A DNA stretch of 64,000 nt, from positions 1,395,524,688 to 1,395,588,687 of the forward strand of contig OY728131.1 of the NCBI GenBank assembly GCA_963277665.1. Reading direction: 5' to 3'. This DNA is from Viscum album. Its lineage: Eukaryota; Streptophyta; Magnoliopsida; Santalales; Viscaceae. Shown here one piece after another: positions 25,145 through 37,783 of this stretch. Within the stretch, counting starts at the first letter, position 1; every line of letters starts with the position of its first letter. The notes under the pieces were generated by a model. The model was given only the letters and a program-made list of their open reading frames with translations. It made no database searches and was not told where the DNA came from. Both the position numbers and the translations under genes were made by a program.

Positions 25145-26897
25145 TTCTCCCCACCAAAATTAAATTATGTCCCCACAATTTAAAATTTGTCTCAGAAATC
25201 ATGGGATTGAAATTTTAAAATTAACTATTATAGTAATATCCACATCATGAATAGGGAAAACAACACATATTATTAATAAGAGATAATGGAATGTACAGTG
25301 GTTGTGTAACTAGGTTCCCTATTATGAGAACATATGAGGAATATGAAAATGTGGATATGGAAGAAAAATCCAATAATCATGTTCTGATGGAGAGTGCTAA
25401 ATAATATTTCTAATTGAAATTTTTTTACCATGAAACCATAAATCATAGTTGTGAATAAAGGTCATTGATATCATTAAAAATGTTGATAATAGAAAAAAAA
25501 TTCAATACACGTTTTTTCTATGGTTAAGGAATTCATTTACTATATATGAAATTATATGTTTATATAACATAATGGTTTCCTTTGACTATAACTTGAACTA
25601 TTTATACTTCATATCTTAGAACATGATGCATTATATGGTGATGTAATACATTAACCACTAAAATCATATCCAATGATCGACCATTTCATAAATAGTTTTC
25701 TTTTTCAAATGTTTATGATCAAATTATTCAAAAAGAATGTCACTGAATTTAAAAAAAATATTTTCATAAACACAGAATCAACAGGAGAAAGCTCTAAATT
25801 TTCACACACTAAAAATTTGAAGCATGTAATCACTTGAAATATGGTAATAACTTAAATCACTATAAAACCTTATTGGAAACTTTCATTCTTCCTTATTCTT
25901 TATGTAACAGACATGTTATGGGATATATTCCCTAAATCCAAAATTGTTGTAAACTCTATCAATGATTGCATATACCACCTGGTGATAATTCATTAATCAG
26001 TTCCAGGGTAGTCGTTACTTTTCCAAATCAATCATTTCTTCATCATTATCTCCACACTAGGAATGTATTAAGGTTTTTCACTCCCTCAAACAAATATTGT
26101 TGGTAATGTTTAACTTTCTCCTAAATAATTTTTCTTAGTACCATTTATCACATGATCTCAAATTCATAAAGAAAAAGTACTAATGTATAATAATTTTATA
26201 TTTCATAAATAATATTATAGGAATATCATAAATAAAATAATTTTAATACATAATTAGTATATCCAAATATAAAAGTGCATTAATAATTCCACTATAGTAG
26301 TATCAATAACATAATCTTGACCATGATCAATTAACTTCTAATGAGGTATATTCTCTTGATGATAGGGTAATTTGTTTTCATATTACCCCATATCCATTCA
26401 GTTTTTTCAATAAATAGTAGTATTTTCCTTATATCCTTTTCATTTTTTTTGTGGTAAACTTTTTTCCCACACTTATAACAAACTCTCATTCATTTCAAGA
26501 ATACACTAGAGTGATTCTTTCTGATGTTAACACATGTTGGAAGATATTTTATTCCCTTCATATTCTTTGAATCATTTTATTTTTCAACCTGTTAAATGGA
26601 CTTATTTTTATCTTGTTCTCCATTGAATACATAGTATTTTTTAACTTAATTTTACTTCTTTATGGGATAGAAAACAATTTCTTCATATGATGAATAATTC
26701 ATTAAAACTGGCGCCCTTCACAGATTTTGCATAAGACCATAAAATATGTGGTTGATCATACACTATGTGTTTTATATATAATATTTAGAGTAACTATATA
26801 AACTTGTATGGGAATATTCTTAATCTTCCACACCCTTATTCATTTTTCATTATACCATGAAACTTTCTCTTCATCTCAATTTTTTGATCATGAGGGA
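25145..26897 (-). other. E4 internal region (3' non-coding part and gag end)
   Basis: The first 400 bp resemble the interior of E1: both carry CATGTTCTGATGGAGAGTG or a near copy (25379 here, 16867 in E1). Beyond about 25.5 kb no pol motif can be read in any frame. The gag zinc-knuckle remnant lies at 26420-26545. E2 entered after 26897; the flanking pentamers AGGGA (26893-26897) and AGGAA (37563-37567) are its slightly diverged target duplication. Confidence 0.6.
26420..26545 (-). pseudogene. gag remnant of E4, paired zinc knuckles
   Basis: Reading the minus strand gives a decayed first knuckle (C-V-N-I-R-K-N-H, second Cys lost to Ile, final Cys lost), then after a stop a second knuckle (C-Y-K-C-G-K-K-V-Y-H) with the His displaced by one residue and the last Cys replaced. 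Two adjacent CCHC knuckles at the Gag C-terminus, where they bind RNA, are usual in Tekay-type chromoviruses, and E2 shows the same arrangement. The frame is broken and the piece is a fossil. Confidence 0.55.
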
Positions 26898-29800
26898 TGT
26901 AACATCCCAGGTAAATAAAGAGTAATACGTTATCATTTTTATTAATATTTGTGAATTAAATATTAATTTTAATTTAAAGAGGATTCTATGTTGTATGGTG
27001 TACACGATACACAACAACGAGTTTATTTTGAATCATACGTTGCATGTAAGGTTGAGTTATATTAAAAAATTGTAAAATAATATTATTATTTTAAATGGTA
27101 GTTAACATATAGTCGTTGTATAGGAAGGACTGAAGAAAAATATGTAAAACATGATTACACATTTTTATTAAATGTTTTTACATTTATCCAATAAATGTTA
27201 TAGGCTTAAAATGTGAATGAATCCAATTTTAGGCATAAATACTCTAATATTCTTTAAAAGGTCGATTTAAATCCTTTTGATGGAGAACCCATTTTATATA
27301 TATTTTTGCCACTTTTTTTGTTCTATTTGAAAACATAAACCACTTATTTAGAATCAAGACATCAAAATTTACATTGGGTACAATTTTGGAATTTTCCGAA
27401 TAAAGTTCATTTTTTATGAATAGTGAAAAATACTATATTTTAATTCAAAAAATCCCTTTTATATAATTTATTTATATGGTTTTATTATCTTTTTAATTAG
27501 GTTGGAAGTCTAATTGTATTATATTTTTACCATTTAATCAAATTTTTTTCATTAGAAGTAATTTTACATTGATATCGGACATAAACAAGTGTTAATATTT
27601 TGATAGTAATTATTTCTTAAATACAAGCATTTTTTTTTGACAAATGGAATTAATTTTAAAATAATTTCTACCACCAATGTGTTTTTAATTTGGAAAATTA
27701 GATTCCATATTTTTAATGAGGTGTCCCAAATTGTGTAAATAGTTAACTTTTATTTTTATAAATTATGAATATTTACTTCAGTAAATATTTTATTTACCAT
27801 GGCTAAAAGGTAAATATGTTAAATAAGGTTTAACAAATATAATTATAATAAAATTATATTACCCTAAAATGTTTTTTATTCTTATTTTTTGATACATTTC
27901 AGACTCAAGGCATCCTGGGTCGATTTTGGGAACACATGGAAGCACCTGAGGGTGATAATGACACATTATATTTATTAATTTAAAGTAAAGACAAAAATGA
28001 CATAAACATATATCTTTTAGTATATCAATTTTTAAATGGGGTTATATAAGACAACTCTTTGAATAAAAATATTTAATATATAGCTAAAAATATTTCCTAC
28101 ATTATGGTATTTTATTTATAATTTTTAGAAATCATATAAATAATTTTTTATGACACTAATATGAGGTAATGATTACCTCATTAATGAATCTTTTAAATAA
28201 ATGAGATTATAAATGTTAAAATAAATTTATTTGGAAAATTTTTATTCCATACATGAATTTTAGGAATGATTATGAATTTCTATTTTTTTTTATTGTAGGT
28301 TATTCGGAATAATAAAGTTGTTATTGGATTTTTAAAAGTCTTGATATGAATATTATTTAAATCGACAAAAATGAGTTTTTAAATCAATAAATATTTTATT
28401 AAAAGATATAATAATACTAAAAATTTACTATTTGGCCAAATTACGTAGATAAGGTTGATAATTTCATTAATGAACCACTTGTGGTTCGATTATTATTTTA
28501 TGGTAACTATATTAACCATTTAGTATGAATATACAAGAGAACATCATAAAAGTTAAATAAGTTAACAAAGGGTTAAATAAAAACAATAATGATTAAAAAT
28601 TATCCAAAACCTATCCAATACTTATTGAATGATTATATTTCGAACAATAGTACACTTATATTTCAATTTAATGAGTTTTTTCCCTTTTGGAACCGAAAAT
28701 ATTTTTATAATAAAATAATATCTTCAAACTCTCTTAATGAGACCCTCCTATCCCTTATAAAAATACATCACCTCTATGCCATTACTCACACCTATCTAGC
28801 CCATTAGATCCTACAAAATCTTCCTAATAAAGCTCCATAAATCCCTCTCTTCCTCTTATAATACTTAAATTATGAATAAGGAACTTCGAGGAATCCTTTT
28901 CGCTCAAACCAAAGAGAGTTACCCGATTTAATGGAAACATCTTCTATTAAGTTATTTTCTTTTATTTTACATCTCCAACGATCTAAAATCACTTAATTAA
29001 ATTATTTTATAACAAAAAAAGTATCCTAAATATAACAGGTTTTTGTTATGATAAGGATTAAAACTACACTTCCACACACTTCCATCGAATGGATATGAAC
29101 ATATAGTTTCTATTGACGGTGAACTACTGCCTTAAGAAATGATGATTTATCAAATATCTCCAACCGCCTCTCATGGTGACCATTATGATGACACTATCTT
29201 TATATATGATATATATTATTTTTATGTTTTTTATATTCTTCTGTATTTTTCATTTATATAATCCCTTAATGGTTTCCATAATGGGTAAATATGATAATTT
29301 TATTTGAGGAAATGCAGACTACCGCCCCCTCAAAGTGATATGAATCCTTCATACCTTATATGGAATGTATAAAGGATGGTGTTATTGAGATAACATAACT
29401 TATTATAAAATATGATATTATAATGGAATAATAATATACATATTTATCATTTGGTTTTCAATCCATTTAAATTTTAAAAATGAAATGGATGTAGCTTTCA
29501 TGCGTACGTACAACTTATTGTCTCCATGAACGGTGCATTTCGTTTTCATATATGCAAATGATATGGAATATTATAAATACATATATATAGGATATATATT
29601 ATATATATTATATATAAATCATGAATATCATTCTTTACTTAATGTAATTTCGACCACATCGACAATTTATAATTACAACAAGTTCATTTTTTACTCATGT
29701 TCCAAACATCGACAAAATGTCTGATATGAACTAAAATAATTAACTAATTTTTATAGCAATGTAATAAGTGATATAAAAGGAATAAAAAAATGAAAAATGT

Positions 29801-30981
29801 TCTTATGAAATTATAAATTAACTTATGTTTTCTATTCAGTAAATTAAACATCGAACGGTTCATGTTGGACACGAGGTAAGGGACTTCATCTTAATGTTCA
29901 TTCATTGAGGCATGTTTGATAATATACACCTCTTTCTTTTATATGGTATAAAATAAACCCCTTTTACTTTTATATGCATTAAATGGGAATATTTTTTATA
30001 TGAAACATGTTTCTAAAAGAATAAGGGAATGTTTTTCATGTTTCCGATGATAATGACATCTTTGCCTCTGTAATCGTTAGTTGGCTTCCCCTATAATCCT
30101 TAATGTTTTTAAAAGAAAAATAAACACCTTATTCTATTTTTGGGTGTTTTGGTTTTGAAAAGGGTTTTTAAAATGGATTTACTATTTCAATATATTGCAA
30201 TTATTTCTTGGTATTGTAAATGTCATTTTATTAGTGAAATGTTTATATTTGCAATATTCTATGTGCTATGATTTTATAATGGTACTTGGCTATTTGACAA
30301 GTGGTTACGTGGTAAACAAAATGATGGGTGGTGTCATGATAAACTAGGATGGTTGGTTATGTTATAACATCCAATGCATTGGGTATTGAAGTTGGCCGCA
30401 TGGCTATTCCATTTGGTGATATTTGTGGAATTCGACCATATGGTTATTCCATTTAAGTTTTTTTATGTCCCATGTTAACTTTATATGTTTTGTATGATTT
30501 CTATGGGTTTTATGGTAATATTTTTGTTACAAAGGGGTAATCAATGATCTTTTATTCAGTAGATATTATTTTCTACTTCATAAAGTTGAAAAGTATTACT
30601 TATTATAAAGTATTCTTGGTTTAATTCTTGTTTGGAAAAAACTAATAGTTTTCCTTCTTTGTGTATCCCTTACTGGGATTATTATGATCATACCATGTTT
30701 TTTAAATGTTTTTAATAGGACATAAATATTAATAGGTTCAAGTATGGGATCTAGGTAAAGACATGTTGTCTAAAACATGGAAAAAATAAATGTTTAATTT
30801 TTAAAGAGTTTTTATTTTATGAATAAAATGGAAACAGAGTAGAGGTGTCTACTTTGTAATTTTTGAGATGTAATGAAACCATTATGGACTAATTATATAA
30901 AACTCTAAACTTGAAATGATACTCAATTTTAATTACTAACATAATTCAAGATTATGTAAAATTTAAGGCTAGTGCCTTACA
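26898..30981 (+). repeat. E2 5' LTR (4.08 kb)
   Basis: Same family as the E1 and E3 LTRs read in the opposite direction. It lacks the E1 tandem array. The leader hairpin is at 29497-29531 and the CTACCGCCCCCTCAAAGTG motif at about 29317. A TATA-like TCTTATAATACT is at about 28854. Confidence 0.88.
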
Positions 30982-31209
30982 GTTGGTATCAGATGTTGGT
31001 TTAGATAACATTAAAGGTTATGGTGTTATTTAAGCATAAGATACATAACTATAATGGTTAGAACATTATAAAGATTCATAGTTATTTTAGATAAATTGAA
31101 TGAGTTTAAGATTACCTGAATATGTCTATCTTATTAATTTCCATCCTCATAATATATTATATGATGGTTTTACTGATATACTCACACTAAAATTTTTTGT
31201 TTTAGTAAA

Positions 31210-31690
31210 TGGATTTATCTAGCATGAACCAAATTAACGATTTATGTGATGAAAAATATTATGGTTTTCTGATTAATAAATATAATGAAGTGGGAGGTTC
31301 AATGAGAAAAATTTTGTTTATTCTCAACCAATGATCTAGAGACATGATTGACCACCTGAACCTTGGTGATTTTTTAGGGCATCATATATGTGAGAAACAA
31401 ATCCCTACAGATGTTCAAGTAACAATCATAAAGTTATGTATATTCAAAAACCTATGTGTCAAGTTTGTGGAAAGAAACACCTAGAAAAATGATTCAACGG
31501 GACAAGAAGATGTTTCAGATGTGGTAATACATGTCATAAATCCAAAACCTACAAGGGAAAAAGGAAGTGTCTAGTTGAATCTATGAAAGGGAAAGAAGTT
31601 CTCTCCGAAGGATCAATTGAATGTTTTAAATGTGGTGTTCATGGTAATTACACTAATTTTTGTTCTAAAAATAGGATTTGGGAATGATAT
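31210..31690 (+). pseudogene. gag remnant of E2 with three CCHC knuckles
   Basis: An opening frame from ATG at 31210 runs 40 codons before a stop; after a frame change the C-terminal part reads through three knuckles. The first (Cys at 31457 and 31466, His at 31478) has its last Cys codon replaced by TGA (31490-31492). The second (31511-31552, CFRCGNTCH) ends in Tyr instead of Cys. The third (31622-31663, CFKCGVHGN) has Asn in place of His. Gag packages the element RNA, so loss of a zinc ligand in all three knuckles marks it as dead. The PxCxxCGK and RxCFxCG spacing fits Tekay-type Gag, and E4 shows the same pair. Confidence 0.68.
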
Positions 31691-33496
31691 CAGTAGGATC
31701 ATGCAAATATATGTTTAACAATACCTAATGCAATTCTAATTGAAGAAGAGGAAATTGACAAAGACCATTGAATGGTTTTGATTATCTCTTAGCTATGTTT
31801 TGACATTACCGAAATCTTAGGACAATATGCATGATTTTGTTTATAGGAAAAAATTATAATAGAATATGATGGAAAAAATGGATAAAAGTCCGGGAAGAAT
31901 GTTCGATGATTAAGATGTCTACATTTTAGGAATTTAAGAGTTATTTTGGATCTATGGATGATGATATGTTTAAATGTTTTAATGATATGATTACTTTCCA
32001 AGACTATTTATTTTATGATTAAACCTAAAGGTAGATATATAAAAATGTTATTCATTGAAGAAATATCTTTTTCTTAGAGACAGTTATAAGGAACCGTTTG
32101 GTTTTATATGATCATTTAATTTGAGGCAATTATAGGTTATTAGTTTTTGGGAAGAAAATGTTAGGTATGAGATAAAATTAGTGGTTAAAATATGTTATCG
32201 TTATTTTTAAGGAATTTATATAATTTTTTAAATGTTATAAAATTAAACATTTTTTAGAAAAAGACAACATGCAGACTACGTGACAACCCGTCGAGTCTGA
32301 CAAAGTTGCGGGAATCAAACCGACAACCAAAGTTTGATTGGGATTTATTACCTACCACGAGACTATGTGATGTCCCTATTTAGTATGAATTATTATTTTT
32401 ATTTTAATAATTCTATGGATCAAGAATAAGTTGATTTTGGAAACTTATGTTTTATCCTATGTATATTCCATTTATAGGAAAAGTGTTTGGTGATTAAGCG
32501 ATAAAGGTTTTCTTTGAAGACGTTTTCTCTTTTGGGGAAACACTAGTGGTTGAAATATTATTATGGAAGAATCAATGTTTTATTATGTACATATGGATAT
32601 TTAGGTTATTTATTGAAATGATTAACCTATCTTTGAGAACATTTTACTAGGTTAATTAAATTTCAGAATGAGACTTTAAGATTAACCAATGTTATTTGGA
32701 GATAAATGTGAAGATTTTTGGGGAATATTATGTGATCAAATCCTTCTAAATTTTGGATTTCAATATTATTTTGGAATATTATAAATAATTATAAGGAAAA
32801 TTGTATATTTAATGGTTTTTTTGAGCTTTTTTTTATTGTTTTTTGAATTTTGGAGATTAGGAGTAGTATTTTTTTATAAAGTATTATCCTTTTTGGGGAT
32901 TATCTGATCTTGTACTAATCATTTTGGGTTTGGTTAATGTATAATTACAAGGGAAATATATAGTTCATATTTTTTGGATTATGTAATTCTATAGAATTTT
33001 ATTCTAGAACGTCAGGTGTGACCAAGTCATCTTGAATACTCATCATATGGTGAAGAGATTAGATTTTGGTAGAAACTTATTAAAGAATAAAACTCTACTT
33101 GAAAAGTAAGTATATTTCTTTATGTTCTTAATAAATATCATAAATAAATTATCAAACTTTAATAAATGAAACATAAAACAAAAATGTTGTCCATTTACTT
33201 TTTCTACTGGTAAACCAATGACCGTTTAAACTATCACATGGTTGTGGTTTTCCTGTTGTTAACATTCTCCAGATCATGTTTTCTATCAATGTCCATCTAA
33301 ACGTGACATTTATATTCTTCTAAATATCCATGTTTTCATAGAATCCAAACTTGGGTTATCTCAGGTGACCATTTTACTTCAATTTATTTCTTTTATAGTG
33401 ATAGTTTTATTGACTCTTTTTCTGTGGGAATTTCAATGAAGTTTCTAAGCCCATTTTTAAAATTGTGAGGACAAAATTTTCAAAAGGGGGGAAGGA
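31691..33496 (+). other. E2 interior 3' part, non-coding
   Basis: No protease, RT or integrase motif can be read. The last ~500 bp match the E1 interior: both have an AATACTCATC block, an AAGTAAGTATATTTCTT-like block and the phrase AAAATTGTGAGGACAAAATT before the polypurine tract. The antisense tRNA-like module lies at 32256-32380. Confidence 0.6.
32256..32380 (-). repeat. tRNA-derived (SINE-like) module, antisense in E2
   Basis: Minus strand: B-box GGTTTGATTCC (32311-32321) and an A-box-like TAGTCTCGTGGT (32354-32365), followed by GACGGGTTGTCACGTAGTC and TTTTT. It is collinear with the module in E1 over about 120 bp. The B-box has one C-to-T change relative to E1. Confidence 0.62.
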
Positions 33497-36400
33497 TGTA
33501 CATCCCAGTTAAATAAAAAGTAATACATTTTAATTTTTATTAATATTTTTCAATTAAATATTAATTTTAATTTAAATTGGATTCTATGTTCTATGGCCTA
33601 TCTGATATGTTACAACAAGTTTCTTTGAAATATTATGTTGCGCACAATGTTGAGTTATAATAAAAAACGAGAATATAATATTATTATATTAAATGGTAGT
33701 TAATGAATATCCATTGTGTTGGTGGGAATTAAACGAACTAACTATAATATGATTACACATGTTTGTTATTTTTTTTTAAATTTATCCAATAAAAGTTATA
33801 GGCTTAAAATGTAAATGAAACCAATTTTATGCATAAATACTCTATTATTCTTTAAAAGGACGATTTACCACCTTTTGATGAATAACCCTTTTTAAATATA
33901 TTTTTTTCAATTTTATATATTATATATGAAAATATAAACTTCTTCTTTAGAAGTGGGACATCAAAATTAACTTTGGGTAATATTTTGGAATTATTCTGAT
34001 AAAGTTCATTTTTTATGAATAGTAAAAATACTATATTTTAAATCAAAACTGACCTTTTATCTAATTTTTTTTATGGTTATATTATCTTTTTAATTGGGTT
34101 TGAAGTGTAATTATGTTATATTTTTATGATTTAATCCAATATAGGTCATTGGAAGTAATTTCAAATTCATATTGGATAAAAATAAGTGTCAACCTTTTGA
34201 TAGTTATTATTTTTAAAAACAAGCTTTTTGTTTTGACAGTGGGAATTAATTTTAAATTAATTTCATCCACCATTGTGTTTTGAATATGGAAAAATAGATT
34301 TTCTATTTGGTATCACGAGTTCTAAATTTTTTAAATAGGTATATTTTATTTTTATACATTATGAATAATTACTTTTGTAAATATTTTATTTACCATAGAT
34401 AAGGGTAAATATGGTAAATAAGGGTAAAAAAATATTATAATAATAATATTAAATTACCCTAAAATGTGTCCTATTTGAATTGGTTGATACATTTCCGACC
34501 ATTGTCATCATTGGGTCGATTTTGGGACCCCATGGACCCACATGAGAGTGAGAATGACACTTTCTATTAATTAATTTAAACTAGTGACCAAACTGACAGA
34601 AACATATTTCTTTTAGTAAATCAAATTTTACATGGGGTTATAAGAGTTATCACTTCGTCTATAAATATTAAGTATAGATATAAAAATATTTCCAACATAA
34701 TTTTTTTATTTATAAATTTTAGATGTCATATATATTTATTTAATTATGAAACAATGATGATGTAATGATTACCTCATTAAAGAATGTTTTAAAAAATGAG
34801 ATTATAAATGTTAAAGTAAATTTATTTTGAAACTTTTTATGCCATACATTAATTTTAGGGATTAATATGACTTTTTATATTTGTATTACTATTGGTTTTT
34901 CGAAATAATTATGTTGTTCTAGATTTTTTAAAAGTCTTGATATGAATAGAATTTAAATTAAAATAAATGAGTTTAAATAAATCAATATTTTATTAAATGA
35001 TATAATAATTATAAAAGACTAATATTACTCAAAATTACTTGGATAAGGATTATAATTTCATTAATGAACTACTTGTGGTTATATTGTCATTTAATGTTAA
35101 CTATATTAACCATATAGTATAAATATATAAGAGAACATGGTAAAAGATAAATAAGTTAAGAAAGGGTTAAATAATAATGATAAGGATAAAAAACAATACA
35201 AAACCTGTCCAATTAATATTTAATTATTGTATTTGGAACAATAGTATTCTTAGAATTGAATTTAATGAGTTTTGGACCTCTATAAACTCAAAATCGGTTT
35301 ATAATAAAATAATATTTTCAAACATTCCTAAAGAGCTCCTCCTATCCTTTATAAAAATCCATCAAATCAAACCCAATACACACACCTCTCAAGCCCCTTT
35401 CTCGACAAACCTCTACCTAATTAATCTCTATACATCCCTCTAATCCTCCATGTAGAATTACCTTTGGAAGAGGGCACTTCAACGATGCCATTTGGATGAA
35501 ACCAAATGAGTTAACTGATTTAAAGGTAATGTCTTCTCTGAAATTATTTTCATTCATTTAACTATTCAAACCCCCTAAACTCTCTTTATTCCTTTATTTT
35601 ATAACAAAATAAGTATCCTAAATGTACTAGGTTGTTTTATGATATGTATTCTAACTAAACATCCAAAAACCCCCATCTAATGGATACGATCATACTATTT
35701 CTGTGGACGGTGAACTACTACCTCACAAAATGATGATTGTCCAAATATCTCCAACCACCTCTCATGGAGGCCATTATGAAGGAAATGTATTTATATTTGA
35801 TATATATAATTTTTATGTTCTCTTATGTATTTTTTATTTATAGTATAGATTTATGGTTTCTATAATGGGTAAATATGATAATTTAATTTGAGAATGTGCG
35901 GACTACCGCCCCCTCAAAGTGACATGACTCATTCATACCATAAATGTAATGTATAAAGGATGGTGTTAATAAACTTATGTAATGTATATAAAATATTATA
36001 TTATACATTAATAACAATATACATATGTATTATTTGGTTTTCATTCATTTTAAAATGAATAAAATTCAATGGAAGTAGCATTCATGTGTACATACAGCTT
36101 ACCATCTCCATTAATGATGCATTTCATTTTCATATATCCAAATGATATGAACTATGATAAATAGATGTATAATGTATATATATCATATATATGATATATA
36201 AATCCTGAATATAATTCTAGATATAATGTATTTTCAACCACATTAACAATTTATAATTATAAGAAGTTCATTTTTAACTCAAGTTCGGAATATCGACAAA
36301 ATGTCTATTATGAACCCAAATAATTAACTAGTTGATATCACAAGGTAATAAGTGAAATAAAATGAATAATAAACAAGAAAAGGTTCTTAATCATGTATAA

Positions 36401-37562
36401 ATTAGCTTATGTTTATTATTTTGGAAATTAAAGAATGAACAGGTCAAGTCCAACACGAGGTAAGGGACTTCGTCTCAATCCCCATTCATTAAGGAATGTT
36501 TTGATAATATACACCTCTTTCTTTTATAAGGTATAAATTAAAAAAAATTGACTTTTAATTTCATTCCAAGGGAATATTTTTTCTATGAATAATTTTACTA
36601 AATGATAAATGAAATGTTTTTATCATTTTCGGTGACAATGACCTCTCCACCGCCATAATTGTTAGTCGGAATCCCTGATAAGCCTTACTGTTTTTAAATG
36701 GAAAAGAAATATGTTATTATAATTTTGGGTGATTGGTTATTGAAAATGGATTTTAAAATATATTGATTATTTATATATCATGAAAGTATTTCTTGGTATT
36801 TCAAATGAAATGTTTTTGGTGATATTTTTATATTACTAATATTTTATGTTTTTGATTTTATAACAGTACTTAGACATTTGACAGGTGGTTACATGATTAA
36901 CCAAATGAAGGGTGGTGCTGTGATAAACTAGGACCGTTGGTTACATTATAACCTCCAATGCATAAGGTATTAAAGTCATCCATATGGATATTACATTCAT
37001 TGATATATGTGGAAGTTGACCGTATGGTTACTTCATTTAAGTATGTTTATGTGCCAAGTTACCTTTACATGTTTTGTACGCTTTATATGTGTTTTATAGT
37101 AATATTTTGGTTAAAAAAGGTTAATAAATGATCTTTTATTCAGTGAAGAGTATTTACTACTTCATAATGGTGAAATTGATTACTTACAATAATGTAATCA
37201 TGGTTTAATTGTTGTTTGAAAAAAAAAACAGTTTTTCTTCATTGTGTATCCTTTAATGATATTTTTATTCTCATCCCATGTTTTTGAAATGTTTTTCACC
37301 TGATATAAAGATTAATACGGTCAAGGATTTAAACATGGAAAATTAATTCTATCTAAAACATACAACTAGACATGTTTCTTTTTTAAGAGTTTTTATTTTA
37401 TGAAAAACATGAAACTATGTAGAAGTGTCTACATTGTAATTTTTTGAGATGTAATGTAAAAGTTATAGAATAATTTTCTAAAACACTAAACCTGAAAATA
37501 TCCTCAATATGAATTATTAACATAATTCAATATTATTTAATGTTTAAGGTCGGGGCCTAACA
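33497..37562 (+). repeat. E2 3' LTR (4.07 kb)
   Basis: Starts TGTACATCCCAG (one base lost from TGTAACATCCC) and ends GGGGCCTAACA. The leader hairpin at 36081-36115 has lost its stem pairing, while CGGACTACCGCCCCCTCAAAG at about 35900 is intact. It has diverged clearly from the 5' LTR, so E2 looks older than E1. Confidence 0.87.
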
Positions 37563-37783
37563 AGGAAATTATTAATAAAAACATGTATCCTTAAAAGTTA
37601 TCCATTCCCTGAGTTCTATTTATTCTTCCTCCCTTGTATTCTGGATCAAGGAGAACCATTGATCATAATCACCATCGATAAAATTCACTAAAACTGTAAA
37701 CTTTTCCTTTTCACTGAATCCTAATTACAATAATATCATCTTCATAGACTTAATACATTTCTCAGATTCCATTAGAACAATAG
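37563..37783 (-). pseudogene. Orphan segment of E4 gag between two inserted elements
   Basis: This 221-bp piece lies between E2 and E3. On the minus strand one frame reads DQWFSLIQNTREEE, a stop, then ELREWITFKD; the Trp-rich pattern followed by a W-x-x-F motif is typical of the central capsid part of Ty3/gypsy Gag. It is in the position expected for E4 gag upstream of the zinc knuckles. The assignment rests on pattern only. Confidence 0.45.

Larger units (their letters stand above)
26898..37562 (+). mobile_element. E2: LARD-like LTR retrotransposon with gag remnant and no pol
   Basis: Two LTRs (26898-30981, 4084 bp; 33497-37562, 4066 bp) flank a 2.5-kb interior. The plus-strand LTR starts TGTAACATCCCAGG and ends GTGCCTTACA, so termini are TG...CA. 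The PBS GTTGGTATCAGATG follows at once (30982-30995) and the polypurine tract AAAAGGGGGGAAGGA precedes the second LTR. Flanking pentamers are AGGGA and AGGAA, one mismatch. The interior has gag zinc knuckles (31451-31690) and the antisense tRNA-like module, but no pol. It is inverted relative to E1, E3 and E4. Confidence 0.88.

Noticed and set aside
28589..28807. Plus-strand frame in the E2 LTR, partly shared with 35177-35443
   Set aside because: Similarity between them reflects that they are the two LTRs; the frames differ in length and have no domain.
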